64,000 bases of DNA from Isoetes taiwanensis (GCA_021234155.1 JAJEKV010000520.1:1-64000), one strand, 5' to 3'; shown: positions 33,685 through 45,453, counted from the stretch's first letter. Numbers and translations are program-made. The notes: generated from the letters alone by a model not told the origin.

Positions 33685-35107
33685 TTGATCCCGGATCTAT
33701 TGTCTTTGGATCTGCTTCAAATACCCTAGAAGCGTTGCTTTTGTGGTGATGCTTCCTCGAGCCCGCTTTGCATTCTAGTTCCCTCAAAGGCAAAACTTGA
33801 GGTGTTCAAAGAAGACCACAGATCCACTGAGCTAGAGACATCAATTGTTTCTTTTGTGGTCTTAGCAAATACTCTAGGTGGAAAGTAAGCGCCACTTTTC
33901 TTTGGAGGATGTAGTGCCAAACATAACTATTCATTGCCATTTGTAGTTACCCTTTTTCCTCCCTTTGTTATATTGGTTTTCTTAGGGCGGGGATTAGTCC
34001 CTAATCTTATATTACGTGGGACGAAGCATCATATCCGCAATTAATACAAGGTGATCATTGCCAAATTTGATATTTGGGTCACATTTAGGATCCTTGCCGA
34101 ATTCAATAGCCATATTAGACATGAGGTTTGAAACCTCATATATGCTATATCGAGCAATAACGACTTTCTTCAAGTTATTGGTCAATAAATTAACCAAAGC
34201 AATAAAGGCATTGGTGCATCCTTTGCGTATTCCTCTGGGAAAACCTTATCCGGGTTGTTCGACCAAGAACCAAATCGCTGGTCAAACCGGTGATGTTATC
34301 TCCACATCCATCACTAATAGGTGGCATATCACATGCGCATTTGATATATGGAGCAAAAGGACCTCAGATTTTTCTCAATATGAAATCCTCCTTCAGATTG
34401 ACACCCATGGCCATATGATTTTTAAGTTTACAATATAGACCATTGGGGCATGGGCAACTTTTGTTAAACATTTGAGTGATAAAGGAAACTAAGATTTTTC
34501 TTTCTCCATATTGTACTCCCCTTTATCAATTATTTTGTATTCTTTTTCCATCATGGTGTCAGCGATGTACGCCATGAATTTCCATGCACACGAGCGATAT
34601 AGGTGCACAAGTTCCCATGGTGCACTTTTTTCAGTACCGATCATACTCTTCACCAAGTGCCTCCACAACATGTGAAGGAATCATAGGAAAAAGTGTAGTG
34701 TTGTTTAAGTCTAGTCCGTCCTCATCATCTATTTCCATCATATCCCCTTCTATCTCGGCCGGTTGTGTTATCCGTGTAGTGCGCCTCGGCTTCCTCGGAA
34801 AGGTATAGTATGAGCGGTGTTATCAATGATGTTGCTTTCAAGGCCGAGAGTAATGGCGCTAAGCGATTTGTTTCCCACAATCGATCACTAGCTTTTTCTA
34901 CCACTTTTTCTTTGTGGTGGCTTTTTATAGCTTGCTTGACATTCTTTTTCTGGCGGAATTCACAGATAGGCTTGTCTTAAACGGCTTTTCGGTAGCCTCA
35001 AATATCTGCTGCAATTCTGGCCCCCGGCATCGGTTCGATGCACACAATGAGAAGACTTATATCTCTATATGTGTCGTCAATTATCTTGATGTAATCAAAT
35101 GCCTTCA
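33685..35107 (-). pseudogene. U3 ORF1, lineage B, frameshifted
   Basis: Colinear with 20563-21994. Segments such as YFPPRVFAK and MMEKEYKIIDKGEYNMEKEK are readable in separate frames. The junction with lineage A is at 35099-35107. Confidence 0.65.
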
Positions 35108-36102
35108 ATCATATATCGCCTAGTAGTGAAGTGAAAGATAACACATTCTTTGGAGAATCTGCTCCACATTTTTTTCACTGCTCCAATGTACGAATAATGC
35201 CCATCTTGCCTCCAATGAGATTGCATCAGGAAAGAAGGTTTCAAGATTATTCATCATAAACCAGAATACATGATCAAACCATAAAATACCCTTTATCGTA
35301 CATTGATAATGAGGGTGTACACACTTACGGTATGGCCTTCTCGGTTAGGCCATTTGTGTTATGATCCGCTTTTCTAGATTTTCCTATTTGTAGATCACGC
35401 TTTATATTGACCATCATAGGTGCACCTGCACATTTATCCGGATCAAACATGGTCAAATTGAAATTTTCTATTGCAATATCATGTTCGATAATTTTGTGCC
35501 CTTTTCTAGCCAAAGCAGCCCATCTTTTGGCGTGATGTTAAATGGCTCATTTCTTTCAATCCCAACAAAAGCGAAATAAGCTTCAGGAGGAATTGGTGCC
35601 AATAGATTATATGATTGAATATCCCACATTTTATGGTCCTTATCTCGCTGATAATAATTCCCTTTGTTCTCCTAGGGACTATCGGTGTGGGATACTTGGT
35701 GAAAAGCTTTGATGGATCATTACGTTTTTACCTTCTGATTCACCTTCTCTATTGAGATATCAGTAGCTTCTTTAGTTAACTTGATCCCTGCCAGTTTCGG
35801 ATGCACCTCAATTATCTTGATGTAATCAAATGGTCTACTTTTCATTTTGAGTGCTAAAACACCAAGCCACTCACTGAATCCCAAGTAAGCCACAAGTGCA
35901 GACAATCTATAATCTGTTAAATTCGTTTCAAGTTCGATAATTCTCTTGTGCATGCCTTCGTTATTGAGGCAACAAAGTATGGTTTGAATTGCCTTATTGG
36001 GAATCTGGCAGTTTAGTGAAGGATAGCCAAGCTTCCTAAGTTCTGGAACCCACAACATTTCTAAATCATTGTGCTCCTTTGTCCCTGTAGGCTGCACCAC
36101 AT
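35108..36102 (-). pseudogene. U3 truncated lineage-A ORF1
   Basis: First 330 codons of the U1-type ORF1 with four or five indels. The N-terminal 150 residues from 36102 are nearly intact (GYPSLNCQIPNKAIQTILCC). Confidence 0.65.
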
Positions 36103-37814
36103 GCACGATAATTATGTGTATTAGATATAAAGAGTAGATTAAATCAGTACATTTGTATAATTCAATCAAATTACAACTCAGTATAGTCCTAACTTGTAAT
36201 ATAGAATAGTAAATGTGAAAAACGTTTTTGAGAGTATCAGTAAAGGCATTCATGTTGTAAGTCAAGTGAGCTCATAGGCTGACTCTAGAGGGTATGGGTA
36301 TCAAGTCCTAGAACTTGTTAACGGAAGTTTCAGCATATATACTCTATCTTTATACTAGGGTCTTATCTAGCAAAGAACTTACTACTACTAACTTGGTCTC
36401 TTGACGAGAAGCTAGAGAGAGTCTGTCCTGGCACCACCCAGGCCCATGTTCTCTTGAGTCAAATGTGGACAGTAAGTAGAAAAATTCAGTTTATACTTAT
36501 GAAGTAGGCAGGACAAAAATCATTTTCCTGTGAGGATATGATGTTAAGCTGATGTCTCCATTTGGAATTCAGAAATGTCTAAGTGTAGACAAGAGGAAAG
36601 AATGATAAACAGAACCCTTTTCCTTTGTTCAGGATCCTTCAAAGCGGTTAACTTGTAGTTGCTCTCTCATGTATTAGAGAACATCTCACAAGTAATTGTA
36701 AAGCCATATGTTGTTGGCTCAAGAGACATGTATGTCTCTCAGACTCTTTGTTATATGAGTGTGGATCCAATAAAGAAAGTACATTCTTACCTTTAAAACT
36801 GCATATAAGGAAGCCAGTACCATAGAGACAAGATAAATCCTTAATCACCATGCACGATGTTTGAGAGCTTGGCCTATTCTTCGATGTTGGTGAAGGAAAC
36901 ACAAATATCATAAGTCAGATAATCAACTTAATTTATTTGTTCATTACCATAGTGTAGTATATTTAAGTCTTTCAGACCTATTCTGAGTCCATGGTTAAGA
37001 ATCAGATTCTTATGGATGATATGTCCTTACTAGTATTATGAAAAAAGCCGTTAAAAAGGAAATTTAAATAGCTTTTCTTGGAATGTTCCACTACGTAGAT
37101 CAGCACTTAAAATCCATCACTTGTATTTCTGAACAGATCCATACTAAAAAACTGTTTTTAAGCATGCTAACAAAATTGTTCCTTATATTATATTGTATTA
37201 CTACATGGTGCCCACAAAATATGGTCGATATGTTCATATTGCTGTAGATCTGGTTAAAGCATCTATTATATGCTATAGATCTCAGTAGCAGAGCCAAAAA
37301 GGAATATATATCATGGCAATTCTATTGTAAGTACTCAAAACGAGATAGAAAGAAGGAAAATATATGGTTCCATCTTGGTGATAAAAAGAAATGAGTAGTC
37401 TTCACTCCAAAGGATTATCAGCAATTTCCAATTGAAGAGTTCGTCCAGGTGGTCCATAGTACATATATCCATCACATAAACATGAATCAGAAAGGGAGGG
37501 TCTCCACGTTACCTGCAACCAACCAGACATACATTAGCAAATCTATGGTAATGATGAGAGGGTCGTCAGGTAAGCAAGGGAGATAGAGCCTCAGTTTTTA
37601 TCCTGCTCCTTTAGATGCATGAATGGATATAAGAATTTAAATAAAGTACTTGGTTTGCATGCATGGAAATAAACATATTTTTATATGCGAAACTTAAGAA
37701 AAATAAAAGTAAAGTAGAGTAAACTATAGTAGAAGCCTTCTTGCAAAAATGTGACTCTAAGATCTGCTTGTGATTGGTGAGATATTTCGTCCAATACATG
37801 TTGAGAACTGAAAT
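36103..37814 (-). other. U3 leader region
   Basis: Matches 14924-16632 of U1, including the candidate exon with SSQTSCMVIKDLSCLYG near 36800-36870. No independent gene. Confidence 0.5.
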
Positions 37815-37964
37815 TAGTTAGTTATGCTAAAAAGAACCTCTTGTGTGGCCTGTAGCATGTCCGGGTCCTCCATATCGCTTGAAAGGACTGCTGGATTGTT
37901 GTAGATAGGATTGTTTTTTGGATCTTCTGCCTCTGTTATAGCTTTGGCATTTCTGACTCTAGCT
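37815..37964 (-). pseudogene. U3 AT-hook exon, 3' half (interrupted)
   Basis: Corresponds to 16633-16783 of U1. The 13.5-kb element sits between the codons for RCL and ARAAN. The AT-hook half lies beyond it at 51473-51607. Confidence 0.7.
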
Positions 37965-37996
37965 CATTAGGGCGGATTTGGGGTCTGAAAATGGCC
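37965..37996 (+). repeat. Left terminal inverted repeat
   Basis: 32 bp, matches the reverse complement of 51441-51472 except for one T/C difference at position 22. Confidence 0.95.
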
Positions 37997-39346
37997 ATTA
38001 TCTTGGGCTAAAGATTTCCCGTCGGTCGCCCGGGACCAATCGGGGTTTCGCCTTTTTCTGAAAGTCGGTATTACTTGGCGGGTAGAAGGATGGCGGGGCT
38101 TACTTGGCATCCACATGGCGTATTTTCATAGGGGATGCTGGCGCTTTTATTGCAACCATTTTAATGGCCCGTATTTTTTGGGAATTAAACGCGCCCAAAA
38201 TAATGGTGACTTTGACCGCCCTCGTCGGCGTCACCAACTCCCTTGTCAAATTTTGGCCAAACTTAAATCTTTGTCACTCGGAGCCTCTCGTTGCATCCTC
38301 TCGCCTTCACTCCTCATCTGCAATCCATGTCTCCTGGTAATTTTACGTGTTCTTGCCCCATTTCTGAGAACTCCCAAGGTCAAGAAGTGGGAGGTTTTGT
38401 CTCAATAGGTTAGGTGGGTGAGTATCGCCATCAGCGAGGCGAGCATAGAGTTAGCGACAAAGCGATCAGGCGTCTTGCGGACACATTGGATAGGTAGGAT
38501 AAAAAGAGTTCAAGTTGAATTCTAGCGGTAGGAGGAAAGTGGAAAGTATAACAATACGACATGCATATACCCCTTCCGATATGGCCAAGAGCTAATCTCC
38601 ACCAAAAGCGGCTTCCCAAAATTGCGCCAAATGGTAACCACCTTAAAGCGGATCACTACGGCAGCGAAGCTATCTGTCAACTACTTAGCTGCGTGAAGAG
38701 ATAGTTTCGGCGTCGTGTGATCTTCTTATCTTTCATTTCTTTCGTTGACGCGTGTTTACAAACAAATTTATTGTGCGGGTTTATGTTTATCGGGGCGTCG
38801 TGGATGTCATTCGGCCGAAAGTATTAGTAGTGTACTTTGTCGTGTATCACATAGACATCGGAATTGTCCTTTTCAAGGTATGGATGCGTGACCTTGCGGG
38901 GTATAGGCATCTGGTTTTCTGGACATGATTATAGCGTAAAAGGTCAGGGAACCAGAGCTTGAGGCGGTTGAATTGCCCCTTTAAGTGAACTTTGTAAGCC
39001 ACGGACTAATGAGAACAATGTAATTGCAATGAAGAAATGCATGGTGACGAGGTGCAAGCGGGAATGTCAAAGCGGGGCGTGAGGATGAGTTTCAAAATCT
39101 TCACACCGTTTGAGGTATTTGCTAACATATTCGGATGGCGGGGAAGTTGAAAAGCTCGAAGACATATCGTGCTTTCTCCCCCTGCCCGATTTTGTGGATG
39201 GCTTATTTTTGGTTCCGACACGGGATGTTCGATTCCACGAATCATCGGTCAACTACGAAGGTCAGCGTAGTTAAGTCCTCCTTTAAGTTGGATACTTTCT
39301 TCCAAAACAATATTTATCGTTAATTGTCAACTAGAGCGAAGGAAGC
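37997..39346. other. Left end of TIR element, no assignable gene
   Basis: Short open frames on both strands (38104-38408 plus, 38431-38619 minus, 39006-39252 minus) without recognisable motifs. One border cassette at 38650-38722. GC content is higher than in the surrounding retroelement. Confidence 0.4.
38650..38722. repeat. Border inverted-repeat cassette 1
   Basis: Starts GGATCACTACGGCAGCGAAG and ends TTTCGGCGTCGTGTGATC; the outer GATCAC pairs with GTGATC and CGAAG/TTTCG extend the stem. Confidence 0.6.
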
Positions 39347-39833
39347 TTGAGAAAAAGAGAGGCTGCACAACTTTTTGGGAGCCGTTTGAGGACCATAATA
39401 GACACTTTCCGTGCGGTGGATATGACCGAGTATGGAGAGGGAGGAAGTCATTTATCGACCACCATGGAAGCGAATGGCCATTATCGAGCTAAGAGTGCTA
39501 ATGGAGGCGGAGGAAATTGTGGCGACTTCCATTATTTTATTGATGGCATTAGGGTTGGTTACGGGCAAGAGGGAAATGTAAAGTTTAGTGAGTTCGCGAT
39601 CAACAAAGAAATTGTCTATCGGCTAAGCGCTTTGAATCTCGGTTTTTATTTGTGTTTTGTCGATGTTTTTAGGGTTCCGTATTTTTGTCAGATATTTTTT
39701 AGGGTTAAGTACAATTATTTAAAAGCGTTACCATCATATTTTACTTTAACTTACGTTTTTTACTATTTATCTCTTGCCGGTTGTCTATTTTTTGTCGGTG
39801 TTCGTAGTATAAAGCGTCATCATTTGAGAAGCC
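39347..39833 (+). CDS. Hypothetical protein, unrecognised
   Basis: Open frame from 39347 with MTEYGEGGSHLSTTMEANGH, a Gly-rich patch, then DFHYFIDGIRVGYGQEGNVK and KFSEFAINKEIVYRLSALNL. After about residue 100 the composition becomes hydrophobic and AT-rich and probably represents 3' non-coding sequence read through. It lies directly upstream of the histone gene on the same strand. No family recognised; it may be real only in its first 100 residues. Confidence 0.35.
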
Positions 39834-40634
39834 ATGGCAAGAACTAAACAAAGCGCAAGGATCCATCAGTGGTGTAAGGCGGTGATTACATTAGTCGCCT
39901 TCTTCATCGACTCTGAAGTCTCGATAGAGATTCTCCTCCTCGACCATGCCTAACAGAAGGCCGGAAAAGAAATCCATGATGATTGACCGGGAGAAGCGGC
40001 TCAGGAGTAAGTAGGGAGGTGCACTCGGTTCGGAGACGGAGGATGAAAATGTGAGAGGCCGTGGCGAGAATATGATGCGGATTAATTATTGGGCAGCCGC
40101 CTCTTCTTGCTCTTCACTGCTCCCTCCTGCTCCTCGTGGAGGTGCCGGGGACTTCAAATCGAAGGAGGAGGCCCAAGCCGAAGGGAAGAAGCGACCAGAG
40201 AATGTAGAGGAGAGTAGGAAGAGTCGGCCGAGGAGCGACACGCAAATCTCGGGGGAGAGGCGGCGGAAGAGTCGGGCCGAGCAACAGGCTCAAATCTTTG
40301 GGGTGGGTGAGGGTAGTGGTGAGCTTTAAGAAGGCGAAGGGGTAAAAGCCATGAGATTAAGAAGTATCGGAAGAGCACTAAGATGGTCATTCCGTCTCCC
40401 ATTTGCCGTTCGTGAGAGAGATTCTGCAAGGTGTGGTGCGACATCATCCTTTGAGAATTCAAGAATCTGCCTTAAATGCTCTTCAAATGGCTTCGGGGCG
40501 ATTGGTGTCGGTCTGTTCGAGGGACTCGCAGACTGCGGCCAATACATGCAGCGGTGACTGCCATGCCCAAGGACATGCGCCTCGCTCCACGCATAAGGGA
40601 TCCCTTTGTACTATGGTCAAAATTTTATGGCTGA
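39834..40634 (+). CDS. Divergent histone H3 with long N-terminal linker, frameshifted
   Basis: ATG at 39834 opens MARTKQSAR, eight of nine residues identical to the histone H3 tail (ARTKQTAR). The H3 fold is readable in three frames: HEIKKYRKSTKMVI (40350; canonical REIRKYQKSTELLI), RLPFAVRE (40393; KLPFQRLVRE), ILQGVV...LRIQESALNALQMAS (40421; LRFQSSAVMALQEAS), VGLFEGLADCGQYMQR (about 40508; VGLFEDTNLCAIHAKR) and TAMPKDMRLAPRIRD (40557; TIMPKDIQLARRIRG). All helices occur in order. Between tail and fold lie about 500 bp of charged Lys/Glu/Arg-rich sequence, far longer than normal; intron or real extension unknown. At least three frame changes and several stops interrupt it. Not a standard host H3, which would be highly conserved. 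Confidence 0.85.
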
Positions 40635-40802
40635 ATACAACAAGAAGAAAGACCCCCGGAAAAAAGGCCGTGAAGTGCCTTTGTGTTTTTTCATATGTAT
40701 AATATTTCTTAATGCAATGGCTTTATAAGCTTAATCTCTTAGTCCATTTCTTTCTTAGAAGCCTAGCTTAGCACTTTGCATTTTTTTTTAATGTTATCGT
40801 GA

Positions 40803-40876
40803 GGATCACTGGCGGCTAAATGCGACAAGCATTGTGCTTTTTGTTGCACATAGTAGTCTTCGGCGTCGTGTGATCC
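40803..40876. repeat. Border inverted-repeat cassette 2
   Basis: GGATCACTGGCGGCTAAATG opposite TTCGGCGTCGTGTGATCC, placed between the histone gene and the next frame. Confidence 0.65.
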
Positions 40877-40899
40877 AACCTAACTAACCTAACCCTAAA

Positions 40900-41427
40900 A
40901 TGTACGGAGAAATCTCCCCACAGCGTACGTGTCCCCTTTCATGTCGACAGCGGCTACTTGAGTTCAAAAGTGTGGCGCCTTACGGCTCTAAACATCTTCT
41001 TGTTTTAAATCGTTTGCTTCGGGCCATGGATTGTTATGTGAAGTTCACGGAATGGTATGCATCCGCCCCTCATGACAACGAGGAAGTTGCGCCCGGCTGC
41101 GATTTATCCGTTCTATTGCAAGGAGTTGGACATCATGGCAAGCGATGGCGAGCTTGGATGCTATGGCGAGGTTGCTTTGCTTTCACACCAGACGCTTGGT
41201 CTCGGGCCAAGACGTCTTTGCGATGTCCACGGCTCGTGGATTCCAAAACCAGCTCTAGAGGAGGCGGCTTCCCATTTGCAAGCGGGGAAGATGTTTTTCA
41301 AGAATCTTTGCGCAGCAGCGGGCTCCTCCTGCTGCGTCCTTGTGCTTAAGAAGGTATCTTATTTCTCTTTGCCGTTTGCATTTGCTAGTTATTGCATTAC
41401 GCCGGCCAAACCGAAGATATACTGGAA
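40900..41427 (+). CDS. Hypothetical protein, unrecognised
   Basis: ATG at 40900 directly after cassette 2. The first frame reads QRLLEFKSVAPYGSKHLLVL and MDCYVKFTEWYASAPHDNEE. A frame change near 41100 continues into ELDIMASDGELGCYGEVALL, RRLCDVHGSWIPKPALEEAA and KMFFKNLCAAAGSSCCVLVL. Cys-rich C-terminal part. No family recognised. The position between two border cassettes suggests one transcription unit of the element. Confidence 0.4.
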
Positions 41428-41439
41428 ACAATGAAATCT

Positions 41440-42420
41440 TTAAGCCAAGGGGGGGTTATGTGTGATGATCGCGACTATGACGTAGAAATGGAGATAGATC
41501 TACAAGAAGAAGAGCAAGAATGTAGGAGTTTTAGCGACGGCCGCGGCCTTGGGTGAACGGAGGAGGGAGATGATTACGAAGGTGATGAGGATGGGGATGA
41601 GGATGAAAAGAAGTTTGTCCGACATAGCGCCAATTTTAGTGGAAGGCAAAGAATACTTATTGCTAAGTGATATCTTGAGGAACCCGTCTATATTCTGAAT
41701 GTGTGCTAGGGAAGGCGAGCTTATCGGTACCTTGGCCGAATGGGTAAACTTAGGCCTAGATTTTTGAAGGATTTGGACAAAGAGATGTTTGAAGTATCTA
41801 ATTATACGGCAATGCTATAAAGCTTAAAGAAGCATATGAGGAGGCTGGAGTCTCGATTTGCTCAAGATGAGGCGAATCTACCAGCGGAAGAAGAATTCCG
41901 GCGTCTCGGGTGCAAAAGCCTGCCTTGGGATCTACGAGGTTTTGGCGAGGGCCCTTGATCAATGGCAAGCATAACTTTGAAGTAGATGAGGATAAATGTG
42001 AAGAAGATAATCTTGAGGGTTCTTATTTGTGGGAAGTAGATGATTTTCTTGCCGACATGCGAGGGGCGGGGAAAGATTGAAGGACTCTACATTGTTAAGA
42101 TATATCTCAAGATTCGTTAATGGGGAGATAATCGTCTTCGTGAACTTTCAGTCCAAAGGGTGCGAGTTTGTCTATTACCTCAGGTGCATTATGCATGTTC
42201 GGGAACCATTCCCAATTGGCATCAAACCTTTGAAAGGGTGATAGCAATTGGTAGGGATGTCGTGTTACAATATTTTGACGACAAGCCCGGTCTGTGGCCG
42301 AGCAATATGTTAAATTTTTTACTGCTGGCGGCAGCTCACCCAAGGTTGGAAATTTGGGATGATTTTATGGAAGTCATTGCCTTGTTGGTCGGTCTTGTGA
42401 GGGGGATTGAAAGAGCATGA
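41440..42420 (+). CDS. Hypothetical acidic protein(s), broken
   Basis: Begins with an acidic stretch (DYDVEMEIDLQEEEQE, then GDEDGDEDEKK), continues with RRLESRFAQDEANLPAEEEF, then FVNGEIIVFVNFQSKGCEF, and in another frame WHQTFERVIAIGRDVVLQYF and LLAAAHPRLEIWDDFMEVIA before a stop at 42420. Several stops and frame changes separate these pieces. The 3' region (TATCGGTAAAATTATTTATG at 42468) resembles that of the module at 43365, so it belongs to the same repeated gene architecture. Function unknown. Confidence 0.4.
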
Positions 42421-42540
42421 AATTGGCAGACGAAGCTTGAGAAATTGGGAAGTTATATGTTTTCAACTTGTATCGGTAAAATTATTTATGTCTGAGTTGT
42501 CCTTAGAAATTCCTAATAAAAATTATTTTATTTGTATTTA

Positions 42541-42600
42541 TTCACATCGAAATACATGGTCATTTTTTGCATCATATCTAGGTTTTAGCGTCGTGTGATA
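42541..42600. repeat. Border inverted-repeat cassette 3
   Basis: TTCACATCGAAATACATGG opposite TAGCGTCGTGTGATA; a decayed left arm. Confidence 0.5.
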
Positions 42601-42672
42601 TCTATCTCGAAGAAAATGAAATATTATTGGAAAAACACAATTAATTTATTTATTCGCTCGTGTGACTCATGT

Positions 42673-42680
42673 TATAAATA
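42673..42680 (+). promoter_or_regulatory. TATA box of small gene 1
   Basis: TATAAATAGAAGAC, 94 bp before the ATG; identical 14-mer before small gene 2. Confidence 0.6.
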
Positions 42681-42766
42681 GAAGACCGATGTCCTGGCCG
42701 ACCTCGATCGCCTTCCGCCTACGCTCATCTTCTACTTCCGGCTTCCGCCTTCCACCTTCTGCTCAG

Positions 42767-43140
42767 ATGGCATCATCATCTTCCTCTAGCAAGCGACCAC
42801 GCCAAGATAGCACTCCCACCCCGTGAGGCTGCGTGGACATCACCCTTGCGGTGGTGATGAAGAGATTCAAGGAGATCCATGATGAAAACAACCGCCTCGC
42901 CGTCGAGAACAATGAGGCGGTCGACGATTAGCCTTCGCCTTCAGGGGCTGGCGCACGGCGAGGCGTTGAGCTCGTGGAAACATTAGCCATGTACCAAGAG
43001 GCGACCCGAGCTAGGCGGCGGTTGAAAGCTGCTCACATGATTTCTTGAGCCTTAGAAGATATGGAGAAAAGCTCCGTGCGGAGGATGAGAAGCAGCAGCC
43101 TTACGGCAATTTGCAGGACATGAAAATCAGCTAGAGGATC
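42767..43140 (+). CDS. Small gene 1 of tandem family (coiled-coil, Ser-rich start)
   Basis: Opens MASSSSSSKRPRQDSTPTP then a stop; in the same frame it continues VVMKRFKEIHDENNRLAVEN (heptad-like), and later TLAMYQEATRARRRLKAAH and LEDMEKKLRAEDE-like sequence in another frame. It has its own TATA box, an AATAAA-poor 3' end with TTTTATTAAAATATC, and border cassettes on both sides. Paralogous to the genes at 43674, 44664 and 45543. The coiled-coil content suggests oligomerisation or DNA binding, but no family is recognised. Confidence 0.5.
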
Positions 43141-43251
43141 ATGAAGATCCCTAGCCGTTGTATCTATCTATTTTTTGCTTCAAAGAAAAGTTTTCTCTAT
43201 TTTTGCTTCTATCTATCTGTTGTTCCAATGTATGTTCTGTTTTATTAAAAT

Positions 43252-43315
43252 ATCACACGGCCGAAATGCCTTGCTTGCAATTAGGTAGCAATCAATGGAT
43301 TTAGGCGTCGTGATC
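43252..43315. repeat. Border inverted-repeat cassette 4
   Basis: ATCACACGGCCGAAATGCC opposite TTAGGCGTCGTGATCT, with a middle (TGCAATTAGGTAGCAATCAA) shared exactly with cassette 6. Confidence 0.8.
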
Positions 43316-43420
43316 TCCATGCCGTTCTATTTTGCTTCAATGAGAAGTTCTATCTTTAGTTATGTATCGGTAAAATTACTTATGTATAGATTGTATCCAC
43401 CGAAATTATCAATAAAAATT

Positions 43421-43537
43421 ATCACACGAGCTTTCTGCGGAAGAAAAGGCGTTAGAAGAAATGCCGGTCCTTTTTCCTCACACGGAAGAAATAGCGGTCG
43501 ATTTTTCGACCCACGGCATCCTTCGGCGTCGTGTGAC
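43421..43537. repeat. Border inverted-repeat cassette 5
   Basis: ATCACACGAGC opposite CTTCGGCGTCGTGTGAC. Between cassettes 4 and 5 lies a gene-less remnant with the shared 3' sequence TATCGGTAAAATTACTTATG. Confidence 0.7.
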
Positions 43538-43560
43538 TCAGCTACTACTGAAATCCACGG

Positions 43561-43568
43561 TATAAATA
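43561..43568 (+). promoter_or_regulatory. TATA box of small gene 2
   Basis: TATAAATAGAAGAC, 113 bp before the ATG. Confidence 0.6.
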
Positions 43569-43673
43569 GAAGACTTTCTATCTTGCCTTCGACCTCAGGA
43601 TCCTCTTTCTCGCCCCTTCTTACGCTCATCTTCTCCCCTTCGCCTTCCGCCTTCGCCTTCGCCTTCTCCTCCG

Positions 43674-44030
43674 ATGGCATCTTCATCCTCCTCCGAGCTG
43701 ACGGCGCCTTCAGACTGCCCAGCGGGGACATCACCCTTCTTTGTGGGATGAAGAGATTCAAGGAGGTTCGCGATTGAAAACAGCCGGCCGTCTCCGAGTG
43801 AAGATGGAGGCGGTGGACAAAGTTAGAATTCACTAGGGTTTTTCGCATGAGCGGACCTTGAGCCTTCAGCAACATTAACCGTACCCAGAGGCCAACAGCC
43901 AGAGTAGGGTCGAGAGCGATTTAAGCGCGACACAACATTCCATGGCTAGAAGATATGGAGAAGAAGCTTCGAGCCGCGGAGGATGAGAACGCCTTGACTT
44001 CACGGCCTACGGGATCATGAAGATCCGTGA
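43674..44030 (+). CDS. Small gene 2 of tandem family
   Basis: Opens MASSSSSELTAPSD. The DNA parallels small gene 1 (GATGAAGAGATTCAAGGAG, later GAAGATATGGAGAAGAAGCT), but the frames are broken by indels. The promoter, 5' leader (TTCGCCTTCCGCC) and 3' end also align with gene 1, so the whole module was duplicated. Function unknown. Confidence 0.5.
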
Positions 44031-44115
44031 GCCATTGTATATATATTTTTGTTTGAAAAGAAAAATTTGCTCTATTTCTTGCTTCTATGGTTTCTCTTGT
44101 TTTGTTTTATTAAAA

Positions 44116-44184
44116 GATCACACGGTAGCGAAATGCCATTCTTGCAATTAGGTAGCAATCAATGGATTTCGGCGTCAGATGATC
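44116..44184. repeat. Border inverted-repeat cassette 6
   Basis: GATCACACGGTAGCGAAATG opposite TTTCGGCGTCAGATGATC. Confidence 0.75.
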
Positions 44185-44558
44185 TCCACAACGCATACAC
44201 CTCGTTGTATGTATAAATTCATAATTTATTAATGGAAAAGTGTATGTAACACAAATATCTAGCTAGATTATGTGATATAACTTGCGGGTAAATCGTAATT
44301 TGCATGTGGATGACAACGTCTATTCACATCGTGGCTTGTGGATGACAACGTCATGCCAAGGGCGTGGCATCTTATTTTGCCACAATAAACGTCTTTTCTT
44401 TTTATGCGCATACAAGATCTGGCTGGATATGACGGATCCCATGATGCGAACATAGGCTACCGTTGCCCAATTGAATGCTATAATTTCGCCAGTAGGATTA
44501 TTACACACAACTTTATCGGTAGTGCATGAACCGTAGATTCCAACGTATCTCTGGTTTC

Positions 44559-44566
44559 TATATAAA
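44559..44566 (+). promoter_or_regulatory. TATA box of small gene 3
   Basis: TATATAAAACG, 105 bp before the ATG. Confidence 0.55.
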
Positions 44567-44663
44567 ACGTCGGAGGCCTTTGTCTTCTCCCTATCTATGC
44601 CATCTTACGTTTCCTACCACATCCGCCCTCGGCCATCACTCTTTTGTTCTCCCATCACTTTCA

Positions 44664-45110
44664 ATGGCCTCCAGCTCGGTTCCATCCCCTGTAGAGATCT
44701 TGTCTCAAGTTTTGGTCAAGGAAATTCGAGAACATTCGCTATTTGAGCGGAGAGGAACGGATCCGGGCCTTCTAAAAGAAAAAAGAATGATGAAGACGCC
44801 AAGCCAAGCCTGGTTAAGGCAGAGGAAAAGGCCGCCTTCTCTGGGGAGGTGATTTTAGTGCGCTGGCAATCAGCGGCCGCCTTAGACCGTGAGTGCGGCG
44901 CTTGCGAATATAACCTCAAGAGAGGCTTAGGCCGCGAATCAATCGAGAGGCCGCCTGCCGAGCCCAACTTCGATGAGCGGGGAAGATAAAAGGTTGCGGA
45001 ATATGAGAGCGTGGTTGCGGGGGCGAGCAATCATGTTGGAGGAGAAAAAAATTATCACGCCCTCGGGGAAGAGCTTGCCCGGTGATCATAGGCATCGGGC
45101 TCCTCCTAGA
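44664..45110 (+). CDS. Small gene 3 of tandem family
   Basis: Opens MASSSVPSPVEILSQVLVKE and continues IREHSLFERRGTDPGLLKEK, a helical segment comparable to small gene 4. A frame change near 44790 leads into KPSLVKAEEKAAFSGEV and further charged sequence. The 5' UTR (CTTCTCCCTATCTATGCC) and spacing follow the same plan as genes 1 and 2. No family recognised. Confidence 0.5.
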
Positions 45111-45243
45111 GGGGCCCGTTTTTTTAATGTTTGTAATTGGTTTTATTTTTCAATGGGAAAAGTTTTTTTGACAAATGTTACAGAATAATATTACGTTTCC
45201 TATTTTTAATTTTCAATATCCGTGGTAGAGAATGACAAGGCGA

Positions 45244-45310
45244 GATCACACGGGCTTAAACCCTTCATAGGGTTTTAAAGCTCTTCAATGTGAATTCAGC
45301 GTGGTGTGAT
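45244..45310. repeat. Border inverted-repeat cassette 7
   Basis: GATCACACGGGC opposite GCGTGGTGTGAT, after small gene 3. Confidence 0.75.
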
Positions 45311-45445
45311 ATCTGATGTAGTTAGAATAGTTATTAATGTGTTCCAGGTGGGACGGTACCATTAATGTGTTCTAGCGGACAACCCGGCGAGAATCCCTCG
45401 ACCGCGATCGGCAATGGTGGTGTGTTTAATATGTTCAAGCGCTAA

Positions 45446-45453
45446 TATAAATA
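45446..45453 (+). promoter_or_regulatory. TATA box of small gene 4
   Basis: TATAAATAAATTG, 97 bp before the ATG. Confidence 0.55.
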
